From: Fuerstiella sp.
GTDB taxonomy: Bacteria > Planctomycetota > Planctomycetia > Planctomycetales > Planctomycetaceae
DNA: 64,000 nucleotides
Assembly: GCA_029245955.1 (NCBI GenBank)
Contig: JAQWOH010000001.1
Span: 1-64,000 of the forward strand
Direction of reading: 5' to 3'
A program made the translations under genes and the position numbers. The notes beneath the pieces are model-generated. The model had not been told where the DNA came from. It saw only the letters and a list, made by a program, of their open reading frames with translations, and ran no database searches. Below, piece by piece: positions 9,363-17,016 of this stretch (position 1 is its first letter; each line of letters begins with the position of its first letter).

Positions 9363-9791
9363 GTGTTTAATGAGTTCACTGGCGGGAGGGTTAGTGAGTT
9401 GGACGGTAATGAAAGAAAGATACCAGACAAAGTTGGGCTCTCAATCGATTCGGATACAAGCGACGAGCCAGTGGAATCGGCCCCCGCACTGGCCGACGTT
9501 CTTGAACAGGTTGTTTCCGCAACGAATACACGCGATAATGCATCTGCACAGGACGCAGCCCTGCGACGACGCCTGGAAGAGGTCGCCGCTCGGCTGGGTG
9601 ACCAGGAACTGACGGTAGATCCGGTGCTGGTGTCATTGCTCGATTCCGTCAACGATCGCTTTCGTTTTCTCACGCCGCAGGAGAAACAGGCGATGAATCA
9701 AACGGTCGCCATGACATTGTACGAAGATTCTGAGTCAAGGGTTCGTCTCGAAAGACTCTGGCATTCATTGAGGAGACGTACTTCACAATGA
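9363..9791 (+). CDS. Unknown protein coupled to the T6SS sigma factor
   Basis: Up to 142 residues, with no family I recognise. The first 40 residues are polar and acidic; residues about 40-140 are predicted helical and charged (ALADVLEQVV, ALRRRLEEVAARL, LLDSVNDRFRFLTPQEKQAM). There is no signal peptide or membrane helix. The listed start is GTG; a TTG at 9399 in the same frame has a better ribosome binding site (gggaggg, 8 bases upstream), giving about 130 residues. Its stop overlaps the sigma factor ATG (ATGA at 9788-9791), so the two are translationally coupled. By position it could be an anti-sigma or co-regulator, but nothing in the sequence proves this. Confidence 0.65.
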   Translation: MFNEFTGGRVSELDGNERKIPDKVGLSIDSDTSDEPVESAPALADVLEQVVSATNTRDNASAQDAALRRRLEEVAARLGDQELTVDPVLVSLLDSVNDRFRFLTPQEKQAMNQTVAMTLYEDSESRVRLERLWHSLRRRTSQ

Positions 9792-10456
9792 AGACGAAAG
9801 GCCACAGTTCTACGTCCGAACTGATACACAGCTGCCAGGGACTCGTCCGTTCCATTGCGTGGAAAATTCATCAGAAGCTTCCAGACAACATTGATCTCGA
9901 TGATCTTGTCGGCTTTGGGCAGATCGGGCTGGCAGAAGCCGCCAGAGATTTTGATCAGACTCGTGGAGTGCAATTTACCACGTACGCCTGGTATCGCGTT
10001 CGAGGAGCGATTCTGGATGGCCTGTCGACGATGGCCTGGTTTACCAAAGCCGACTACCAGCGCGGGCGTTATGAGAGGGCCGCAAACGATGTCCTGGAAA
10101 CCATGCCGGACAAGGACAAGGCGGCTGATGATACGAATTGGTTCGGGCGAACCGCGCGATCGTTGTCAATGACGTACTTAATGACTCAGTGGAGCGGCGA
10201 AAACGCTGATCTGGAACCGTCCGACATGCGTTCACCGTCTGAAGCTGCCGAAGCCACTGATCTGCAGGGAGCCATCAGGCAACTTGTCGACGGTCTGCCA
10301 GAGCAGGAACAGAACCTGATTCGTGGGATCTACTTCGAAGGACTGTCTATCAAGGAGGCTGGAGAAAGAATTGGTGTCAGTAAGGCATGGGCGAGCCGAC
10401 TTCACGCACGTACACTCGAGTCCCTTGCATTTCGTTTGGCAGACGAACATGATTAG
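9788..10456 (+). CDS. RNA polymerase sigma factor, FliA/WhiG-like
   Basis: A 222-residue sigma-70 family protein of the group 3 type. Region 2 is clear at residues about 35-75 (DLVGFGQIGLAEAARDFD, then GVQFTTYAWYRVRGAILDGL). Region 4 lies at residues about 170-215 (LPEQEQNLIRGIYFEGLS, then the helix-turn-helix GERIGVSKAWASRLHARTLESL). The spacing between them fits a short region 3, as in FliA. It is not an ECF factor, which would lack region 3. The gene sits between tssK and tssA and is coupled to the preceding unknown gene by an ATGA overlap. The likely role is to direct transcription of the T6SS operons, inferred from position only. A 164-base gap separates it from tssA. Confidence 0.88.
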   Translation: MKTKGHSSTSELIHSCQGLVRSIAWKIHQKLPDNIDLDDLVGFGQIGLAEAARDFDQTRGVQFTTYAWYRVRGAILDGLSTMAWFTKADYQRGRYERAANDVLETMPDKDKAADDTNWFGRTARSLSMTYLMTQWSGENADLEPSDMRSPSEAAEATDLQGAIRQLVDGLPEQEQNLIRGIYFEGLSIKEAGERIGVSKAWASRLHARTLESLAFRLADEHD

Positions 10457-10620
10457 CCACGTGGTGAAAAATGTGCTGTCACAGTTCCCAGCCAATTGTT
10501 GTTGCGTCGCCGCACCGTGCTGCTGTAGATGATTCACCAATTCGCAAATATGCGTGGCGACATAGTTCGTGAACTCGATTTGCACTTGAACAACTGAACA
10601 CGTAGAGACTGGTCTGACGC

Positions 10621-11736
10621 ATGAATCTGGAACTCGATATCCCCACAATGCTGAACCCTTTTGAGGGTGAGTTCCCCGGTGGAAGGGACATGCGCGACGA
10701 CGACGACCCGAACAACCTGTACCGAAGAATTCGTGATTCACGAAATGACGCTCGTGATGTCGAACGCCGGGACGATTTAGATCAACTTAGAAATGACGAA
10801 AGCCGAGCGGACGCGACACGGCAATGGCAAGACGTCTGGGACGACGGGCAGGAGTATCTGCAAGGTTGCGGCAAGGATCTTGAGATTGTTGCCTACATGA
10901 TCGAGGCGTCCGTTCGCCTTGGGGGAATCGGGGGACTCGCCATGGCCCTGAATCTGACAAAAGAACTTGTCAGAGATTTTTGGGGGCTGCTGCTGCCAAC
11001 CCCGGACGAGGACGGCATCGAAACCACGCTCCTGCCGATTTCCAGACTCAATGGCGACGTCATTACTTATCCCCTTCTTCGCGTCCCAATGACTGCAGAC
11101 ACGTCTGTGGGCGAATTCGTCATTTGGCAGTACACACAGGCCAAACAACTTGAAAGCCTTAAAGCGGAGGAACGCGAAACGCGAGTCTCGCGCGGAGCTG
11201 TCACCGTAGAATTGTTCAGCCGCGCTGTGGCAGAATCTTCCGATGATTTCTACCGAACCCTTGCAGCGAATATCGAACAGGCCAGGGTGGCTGTCGGTGA
11301 ATTAAACGATATATTCGAAGAGAAAGTGGGCGAGGAGCTGGCCCCGAATCTGTCTAAGTTCACGAATTCACTGAAGGAGGCACACGCGACACTGCAAATT
11401 ATCGCCGGAGACCGTCTGGAGCAGGATCTACAACACGAAGATTCAGCAGAGGGTGACACTGGCGGTGACGGTGAAGAGGCGGGCAACAAATCAGGCGGTG
11501 GTGTTCGTGGCGACATCTCGTCACGCGAAGATGCACTTACCCTTCTTGAAAAGGTAGCTGTTTGGTTTGAGCGGCAGGAGCCGCAGAGTATTCTGCCTTC
11601 GGAGATTCGCAAAGCAAAACGCCGTGCAGCGATGACACCTGAACAGTTGTACATGGATTTAATTTCAGACGAAAGTGCACGCGACAGCCTGTTCAAGGAT
11701 GTCGGAATCGAACAACGCTCGTCTGACGATACCTAA
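10621..11736 (+). CDS. tssA: T6SS protein TssA (ImpA)
   Basis: A 371-residue TssA. In known systems TssA primes or caps sheath assembly. The ImpA N-terminal domain is recognisable at residues about 18-170: PGGRDMRDDDDP, then W-x-x-V-x-D-x-G-x-E-x-L, KDLEIVAYMIEA, GGLAMAL and FWGLLLPTPDEDG. The C-terminal part contains a low-complexity acidic/Gly linker (residues about 275-300) and ends with SREDALTLLEKVAVWFERQEP-type helices and LPSEIRKAKR, typical of the TssA C-terminus. It is the first gene of the tssA-tssB-tssC order. The sequence upstream (cacgtagagactgg) gives only a weak ribosome binding site. Confidence 0.88.
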   Translation: MNLELDIPTMLNPFEGEFPGGRDMRDDDDPNNLYRRIRDSRNDARDVERRDDLDQLRNDESRADATRQWQDVWDDGQEYLQGCGKDLEIVAYMIEASVRLGGIGGLAMALNLTKELVRDFWGLLLPTPDEDGIETTLLPISRLNGDVITYPLLRVPMTADTSVGEFVIWQYTQAKQLESLKAEERETRVSRGAVTVELFSRAVAESSDDFYRTLAANIEQARVAVGELNDIFEEKVGEELAPNLSKFTNSLKEAHATLQIIAGDRLEQDLQHEDSAEGDTGGDGEEAGNKSGGGVRGDISSREDALTLLEKVAVWFERQEPQSILPSEIRKAKRRAAMTPEQLYMDLISDESARDSLFKDVGIEQRSSDDT

Positions 11737-11760
11737 GACTGATAGAAACGAAATGTGAAC

Positions 11761-11778
11761 CACAGGTCGCGACCTGTG
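11761..11778. repeat. 18-bp perfect palindrome between tssA and tssB
   Basis: The sequence cacaggtcgcgacctgtg is its own reverse complement. As RNA it folds to a 7-bp stem with a CGCG tetraloop; as DNA it is a perfect two-fold dyad. It lies 25 bases after tssA and 32 before tssB. There is no T-run after it. It could be an operator, a processing site, or a stabilising 5' hairpin for tssB mRNA. Confidence 0.85.
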
Positions 11779-11809
11779 TACCTCGTGACTCGAAAGAAAG
11801 GTCAGCTAT

Positions 11810-12349
11810 ATGGCGAAGTCTTCACAGCAACACAAACTGGATCGAGTGCGAAAGCCTCGTGTCCACATTACCTATGACGTCGAGATAGGTGATGCCGTGG
11901 TCAAGAAGGAACTTCCCTTCGTTATGGGAGTCATGGGCGATTTTTCCGGCAACCCGACTAAGAAACCGGATTCCCTGACAAAACGGAAGTTCGTCAATAT
12001 TGACCGTGACAATTTCGACGACGTTATGGCAAAGATAAATCCGGAACTTAATATTCGGGTCAAGAATACACTGCAGGGCGATGACAGCGAAATGGCCGTT
12101 CAGCTCAATTTTAAATCTATGGAGGACTTCGATCCAGGGCAGATCGTGGATCAGGTTCCGGCGCTTAAGACCCTTATGGAGTCGCGAAATAAACTCCGTG
12201 ACCTGTTGACAACGATGGACCAGTCAGAAGACCTTGAGGCTTTGATGGAGCAGGTCTTGAGTGATACTGCGAAGGTCCAGAAAGCGGCTGGTCAGATGGG
12301 CGTGGATTCTCCCGCCGAAGGTGGCGACAACAACGAAGGAGGCGAATGA
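11810..12349 (+). CDS. tssB: T6SS sheath small subunit TssB (VipA)
   Basis: A 179-residue TssB, which pairs with TssC to build the contractile sheath in the cytoplasm. Family features: the N-terminal RVHITYDVE strand, LPFVMGVMGDFSG at residues about 36-48, then LTKRKFVNIDRDNFDDVMAKINP, and the FKSMEDFDPGQIVDQVPAL segment near 105-125. The C-terminus is helical and acidic. Its stop codon overlaps the first ATG of tssC. The ribosome binding site is a gaaagaaagg stretch about 9 bases before the ATG. Confidence 0.95.
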   Translation: MAKSSQQHKLDRVRKPRVHITYDVEIGDAVVKKELPFVMGVMGDFSGNPTKKPDSLTKRKFVNIDRDNFDDVMAKINPELNIRVKNTLQGDDSEMAVQLNFKSMEDFDPGQIVDQVPALKTLMESRNKLRDLLTTMDQSEDLEALMEQVLSDTAKVQKAAGQMGVDSPAEGGDNNEGGE

Positions 12350-13839
12350 TGAGTGCGGGCGAACAGGAAACACAGGCAGCGGAAGGTCAGGCTGAATCCG
12401 GCAGTATTCTGGACAGCATGCTTGATGCGATGCCAAAGCTGGTCGAACACGACGAAGGTGCCGACATGGTGAAGAACCTGATCGGTGTGGCAATGGAAGG
12501 AACGTTAACATGGGACAAGAGCTGTACCAAAACGCTCCGAAATGCAATCACGGCACTGGACCAGAATCTGTCCGGGCAGCTTGCGGAGATCATGCACAAC
12601 GAGCAGTTTCAGAAGCTGGAAGGATCATGGCGAGGGCTGCACCATTTGGTCATGAACAGTGAAACCAGCAAGCAACTGAAGTTGCGAATGCTCAATATTT
12701 CGAAACGAGAAGTCTTCAAGGATCTGGATAAGGCGGTTGAATTCGACGGGAGCGAGATTTTCAAGAAACTTTATGAGGACGAATTCGGAATGCCGGGTGG
12801 GGAGCCTTTCGGTGCTCTGGTCGGTGACTATGAATTTACCAATCATCCGGAAGATATTGATCTGCTTGAGAAGATGTCGGGGGTTTGCGCGGCAGCACAC
12901 TGTCCGTTTGTTTCCGCCGCAGATCCGGCACTGTTCGGGATGGAATCGTACCAGGATCTTTCGAAACCCCGTGACATTGAAAAGATCTTCATGGGGAAGA
13001 AGTACACGAAATGGAATTCGTTCCGGGATTCGGAAGATTCACGGTACGTCACACTTGTGATGCCCCGCGTGCTGGCTCGTCTTCCTTACGGTGTCAGTAC
13101 GAAGCCGATTGAAGAATTTACCTACGAAGAATTCGAACTGGATGAAAGTGGCGAAGCTCAGCCGGCGTCTCACGATGACTACTGCTGGATGAACGCCGCT
13201 TACGTCATGGGGGCGAATATGACGAAAGCTTCGGCCGAGACCAATTGGTGCACCGCCATCCGCGGTGTCGAGAACGGCGGCACCGTGGAAGGACTTCCGG
13301 TTCACAATTTCATGAGTGACGATGGCGACATTGACAACAAATGTCCGACTGAAATCGGCATCACTGACCGTCGCGAAGCGGAACTGAGCAAGGAAGGATT
13401 TCTGCCACTTTGTCACTTCAAGAACACTGATTACTCGGTGTTCTTTGGAGCTCAAACGTGTCAGCGTCCAAAGGTTTATGACGACAACGACGCAACAGCA
13501 AACGCTGCAATTTCGGCTCGCTTGCCCTACATCATGGCGGCGTCTCGAATCGCGCACTTTCTGAAGTGTATTGCACGCGACAAAATTGGCTCCTTCATGG
13601 AGCGTCAGGATATGGAAGATTTCCTGAAACGCTGGATTGCCAACTACATTCTGGACGATCCTAAGGCGAGTGCTGAGATGAAAGCCAAGTACCCCCTGGC
13701 TGAAGCCCAAATCACCGTCGAAGAGATACCCGGAGCGCCTGGCTCTTACAACGCCGTCGCCTTGCTGAAGCCATGGCTGCAACTGGAAGAACTTACGACC
13801 TCTCTTCGGATGGTCGCCAAACTTCCTCAGAAGGCCTGA
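12346..13839 (+). CDS. tssC: T6SS sheath large subunit TssC (VipB)
   Basis: A 497-residue TssC, the major sheath protein. Hallmarks: WRGLHHLV near residue 93, KLRMLNISKREVFKDLDKAVEFDGS near 110-135, DEFGMPGGEPFG and DYEFTNHPEDIDLL near 145-175, and the C-terminal VEEIPGAPGSYNAVALLKP segment. The start is an ATGATG pair; the first ATG (12346) overlaps the tssB stop, while the second (12349) is better spaced from the gaaggagg ribosome binding site. Translational coupling to tssB fits the need for equal subunit amounts. A perfect hairpin follows 14 bases after the stop. Confidence 0.95.
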   Translation: MMSAGEQETQAAEGQAESGSILDSMLDAMPKLVEHDEGADMVKNLIGVAMEGTLTWDKSCTKTLRNAITALDQNLSGQLAEIMHNEQFQKLEGSWRGLHHLVMNSETSKQLKLRMLNISKREVFKDLDKAVEFDGSEIFKKLYEDEFGMPGGEPFGALVGDYEFTNHPEDIDLLEKMSGVCAAAHCPFVSAADPALFGMESYQDLSKPRDIEKIFMGKKYTKWNSFRDSEDSRYVTLVMPRVLARLPYGVSTKPIEEFTYEEFELDESGEAQPASHDDYCWMNAAYVMGANMTKASAETNWCTAIRGVENGGTVEGLPVHNFMSDDGDIDNKCPTEIGITDRREAELSKEGFLPLCHFKNTDYSVFFGAQTCQRPKVYDDNDATANAAISARLPYIMAASRIAHFLKCIARDKIGSFMERQDMEDFLKRWIANYILDDPKASAEMKAKYPLAEAQITVEEIPGAPGSYNAVALLKPWLQLEELTTSLRMVAKLPQKA

Positions 13840-13853
13840 CAGACCTGCATCAT

Positions 13854-13880
13854 GCCCTGCCAATTCGTCATTGGCAGGGC
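13854..13880 (+). repeat. 10-bp hairpin between the two tssC genes
   Basis: Arms gccctgccaa and ttggcagggc are perfect complements with the 7-base loop ttcgtca. No T-run follows. It begins 14 bases after tssC and ends directly before a GTG start candidate (13881) of the second tssC-like gene. The 3' arm contains agggc, the only Shine-Dalgarno-like bases near that start, so the hairpin could mask translation of the downstream gene. It may equally protect the tssBC transcript from 3' decay. Confidence 0.85.
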
Positions 13881-15602
13881 GTGTGGACCGTGCCGTGTGG
13901 CACCATTTTGACGTTCGGTGCCGACGGCAGCGGAACGGCCGACGGCAGCGGAACGGCCAACGGCAAGTGGGTGGTCACCGGGACTGGGTGGGCACCGGGA
14001 CGAACGGCAAAGGGTGTTTCGGTGCAAAGCAAGCAAGTGCAATCAGAACCAGCGGTCACTTCGACGGTGTCCGCTGACCGTTCGTCCGCGCAAGTTCCGC
14101 AAAGTCTGCTGGATCGGATTGCTGAGTCAAATGTAATTGCGTTCGGAGAGCACGAAACGACGACGAATCCGTTGCGAGCGTTTCTGGCTGAGGGCTCGTT
14201 AAGCGAACTTTTGAGACTGTGGCTCGGTTTCATTCCACGGCAAAAGTCCGAGTTGGAATCAGCGCGATTGATGCTTGCACGGGACGTTGCCAGAGTCGAC
14301 CAGCTTCTGGCAGAACAGGTCAATGAAATCCTGCACGCTCCGGAATTCCAGGCTTTGGAGGCCGCATGGCGTGGACTGCATTATCTCTGGTCCGTACGCA
14401 GTCAACTGTCCAGCGAGCAAGGATTTGATGACAGGCAGGCGCAAGTGGAAATCCGCGTTCTGGATGTGTCCAAACGAGAGCTGATGCGAGATTTCGACAA
14501 GGCCCCGGAATTCGATCAGAATGCTTTGTTCTGGAAGGTCTACGAAGAAGAGTTCGGCATGCCGGGGGGAACGCCCTATGGCGTGTTGCTGGCAAACTAC
14601 GAATTCACGAACCACCCGAATGATCTGGACCTGCTTTCGCAACTCAGTGGTGTCGCCGCGTCAGCGTTTGCTCCGGTTATTACATCTGCCAGTCCCGAGC
14701 TCGTCGGTCTTGAAACGTTTGCGGACCTCGAAAAACCCGTAAATCTGGAAAACATTTTTCAACAGGCGCGTCATCAAAAATGGCATAGTCTGCGCGAACG
14801 ATCAGATACGCAGTTTCTTGGTCTGACGCTGCCTCGAATACTAATGCGAGAGCCGTATCGGGACGACGGCGGCCATCGGCATGGATTTCGTTTTGTGGAA
14901 AATGTCCAGGGAGCAGACCGCGAAGCGTATTTGTGGGGCAGTTCAGCGTGGGCCATGGGGGCCGTCATTCTGCGGGCGTTTGACAGGTGCGGATGGTTTG
15001 CAGAGATTCGCGGTGTCGAACGGGGAGTAGACGGTGGCGGTCTTGTCACCGGCCTTCCAACGCATTGTTTCCGGACGGATGAAAATGGCGTGGCCATGCG
15101 CAGCAGTGTCGAAGTTGCAGTCTCTGATGCTCACGAAGCTGCACTCAGTGATTTGGGGTTTGTGCCGCATTCGCACTGTAAAGACACGCCCTATTCTGTT
15201 TTCTATTCCAACCAGTCAGTTCACCAGCCGAGAACATATGACGATCCGGCTGCGACCGCCAACGCAAAAATATCTGCGATGCTGCAGTACGTACTGTGCT
15301 GTTCGCGGATTGCCCATTATCTCAAGGTGAAAGCCCGCACGACAATTGGTTCGCACCAGAGTCCCATGGAGGTTCAGAACGAACTGCAGAACTGGCTTGT
15401 CGACTACGTCACGCCTGATGAAAAGGCGCCGCCATCCATGAAGGCTCAGTTTCCTCTCAGAGAAGCCGACGTCGAAGTTACTGAAATTCCAGGACAACCT
15501 GGGAAATATAGGCTTACGATTCGATTGTTGCCGCACTATCAACTCGACCGGCTTTCTTCCAGCATGACGCTCGTCGCACGGCGCGTAGACCTCAAAGAAT
15601 AA
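13881..15602 (+). CDS. Second TssC-family protein (ImpD-like)
   Basis: A TssC paralogue of about 570 residues. It aligns by eye with the preceding tssC from ILHAPEFQALEAAWRGLHYLW onward, sharing EEFGMPGGTPYG, ANYEFTNHPNDLDLLSQLSGV, and the C-terminal EVTEIPGQPGKYRL. Its N-terminal part (about 130 residues, low-complexity, then helical) has no match in TssC. In the rhizobial imp cluster the equivalent position holds ImpD, also of this family. A role as specialised sheath or cap subunit is inference. The start is uncertain: the only early ATG (13773) lies inside tssC and would overlap it by 67 bases; GTG codons at 13881 and 13890 follow the intergenic hairpin, and the next ATG would remove conserved sequence. 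An 18-bp tandem repeat sits in the 5' region. Confidence 0.85.
   Translation: MWTVPCGTILTFGADGSGTADGSGTANGKWVVTGTGWAPGRTAKGVSVQSKQVQSEPAVTSTVSADRSSAQVPQSLLDRIAESNVIAFGEHETTTNPLRAFLAEGSLSELLRLWLGFIPRQKSELESARLMLARDVARVDQLLAEQVNEILHAPEFQALEAAWRGLHYLWSVRSQLSSEQGFDDRQAQVEIRVLDVSKRELMRDFDKAPEFDQNALFWKVYEEEFGMPGGTPYGVLLANYEFTNHPNDLDLLSQLSGVAASAFAPVITSASPELVGLETFADLEKPVNLENIFQQARHQKWHSLRERSDTQFLGLTLPRILMREPYRDDGGHRHGFRFVENVQGADREAYLWGSSAWAMGAVILRAFDRCGWFAEIRGVERGVDGGGLVTGLPTHCFRTDENGVAMRSSVEVAVSDAHEAALSDLGFVPHSHCKDTPYSVFYSNQSVHQPRTYDDPAATANAKISAMLQYVLCCSRIAHYLKVKARTTIGSHQSPMEVQNELQNWLVDYVTPDEKAPPSMKAQFPLREADVEVTEIPGQPGKYRLTIRLLPHYQLDRLSSSMTLVARRVDLKE
13923..13958 (+). repeat. 18-bp tandem repeat at the 5' end of second tssC
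   Basis: Two exact copies of gacggcagcggaacggcc, followed by a degenerate aacggcaa. They encode DGSGTA repeats, or are untranslated if the true start lies downstream. The low-complexity G/C-rich sequence is unlike the rest of the gene. Confidence 0.9.
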
Positions 15603-15622
15603 GTTCGAAAGGAACGAATCCC

Positions 15623-16420
15623 GTGAGCACAGGCTTAGAGTTTTTTCAAATGGGTAAGCTTTCGGCCGCCATCGCGGCGACCACCGAAGCTGTCAGGAAT
15701 AAACCTACGGATATTGCTCCTCGTAGCATGCTTAGCGAACTTTTATGCTTTTCCGGCGATCTGGAGCGCGCTGACAAACAGCTTGATGCGGCCGCCCAGG
15801 TTGATCCGGAGTCACTTGTCGGTGCCTCGATGCTGCGACATCTTATCCGTTCAGAACTCTCCCGTCGCGAAGTCTTCGATGAGGGTCGTGTTCCTGAGTT
15901 TCTGACGCAACCGTCGGAAGCTCAACAGAAGCGGATTAAGGCATTGATGAGTATCCGGGAAGGCGACGTTGAGGCAGCAAGCCGAGTCCTCCGTGAGGCA
16001 GAGGAAGCAGAGTCGAGTGTCAATGGCGAGTACGATGGTACGTCGTTTGAAGGATTCCGCGACCTCGACGACGTTCTGGGGCCAACAATCGAAGTGTACA
16101 CCGCAACCGGAAAATACTACTGGCTCTCAAGCGAACAGATCGTCTCACTGGAATTCTCTTCCGTGGAACACGTTTCTGACATGTTGTGGAGGGCCGCAGA
16201 AATTGAAACTGTCGGAGATGTTTCCGGACGTGTTCACATTCCTGCCCTGTACCATGGATCGCACGAATCGGAAGACGAACGCATTCGAATTGGTCGGGCA
16301 ACCGACTGGATTCAGCACAGTGACGCGACTCCGGTGCGAGGAATTGGACAGCGAGAATGGCTTATCGGAGACGATGCTGTCGCGATCACACCGATTAAAT
16401 CGATCACGTTCCGCCATTGA
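15623..16420 (+). CDS. tagJ: T6SS accessory protein TagJ/ImpE
   Basis: A 265-residue protein of the ImpE family. In Pseudomonas the homologue binds the sheath subunit TssB and is linked to ClpV recycling. The N-terminal half is TPR-like (GKLSAAIAATTEAVRNKPTD, LLCFSGDLERADKQLDAAAQVDPES). The C-terminal half has the family's ETYTATGKYYWLSSEQIVSLEF-like stretch and MLWRAAEIE. It starts at GTG with aaagga about 9 bases upstream, 20 bases after the second tssC gene. Systems with TagJ tend to be those with the imp gene order seen here. Confidence 0.9.
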   Translation: MSTGLEFFQMGKLSAAIAATTEAVRNKPTDIAPRSMLSELLCFSGDLERADKQLDAAAQVDPESLVGASMLRHLIRSELSRREVFDEGRVPEFLTQPSEAQQKRIKALMSIREGDVEAASRVLREAEEAESSVNGEYDGTSFEGFRDLDDVLGPTIEVYTATGKYYWLSSEQIVSLEFSSVEHVSDMLWRAAEIETVGDVSGRVHIPALYHGSHESEDERIRIGRATDWIQHSDATPVRGIGQREWLIGDDAVAITPIKSITFRH

Positions 16421-16523
16421 TCCTGCGATCGTGGATCTGAACAGCCCTTGTGGATGCTGTCGCCTTGCCAACCACATAACGGTCACGGGAAGCCACGCGG
16501 CCACGCACACGAAAGCAAACGTC

Positions 16524-17009
16524 GTGAGTTCCGGATACTCAGAACGAAGCACAATCAGACTGTCTCTGCTGGATCGGTTGCTCGACAATGCTCCCCGGAA
16601 CTCGCGGGAAGTCCCGCCGGACGATACTGAAAAGTTGCGAATTGTTCAGCATTCTGTTCGACGAGATCTGGAGTGTCTGTTAAACACTCGATATCGCTGT
16701 GTTTCGTGGCCACCTGAACTGAACCAGATTGACAATTCACTCGTCAATTACGGCATGCCGGACTTCACGGCAGCCAGCCTGAATGCCGCTGATGATTCCG
16801 ACATCCTGATCAATGCTGTAAAGCAGGCCATCGATTTATTTGAGCCCCGTCTTGTTAGTATCAAGGTGACGGCGGTGCCGAACGATCATCACTTTGACCG
16901 TACATTTCGATTTCGAATTGAAGGAACACTGGTGGTGGAAGATGGTCGTCATCGCGTCAAGTTCGACTCCGCCATGGAGTCCGCCACCGGAAAGTTCGAG
17001 ATAAAGTGA
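16524..17009 (+). CDS. tssE: T6SS baseplate protein TssE (gp25-like)
   Basis: A 161-residue TssE related to phage T4 gp25, a wedge component of the baseplate. Recognisable parts: LSLLDRLLDNAP at the N-terminus, SVRRDLECLLNTR near residue 55, PPELNQIDNSLVNYGMPDF, then FEPRLVSIKVTAVP and a final FRFRIEGTLVVE strand pair. The open frame runs far upstream across tagJ, but the GTG at 16524 gives the usual TssE N-terminus; a GTG at 16431 is the alternative. The distance to tssF is only 7 bases. Confidence 0.88.
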   Translation: MSSGYSERSTIRLSLLDRLLDNAPRNSREVPPDDTEKLRIVQHSVRRDLECLLNTRYRCVSWPPELNQIDNSLVNYGMPDFTAASLNAADDSDILINAVKQAIDLFEPRLVSIKVTAVPNDHHFDRTFRFRIEGTLVVEDGRHRVKFDSAMESATGKFEIK

Positions 17010-17016
17010 AACATCG

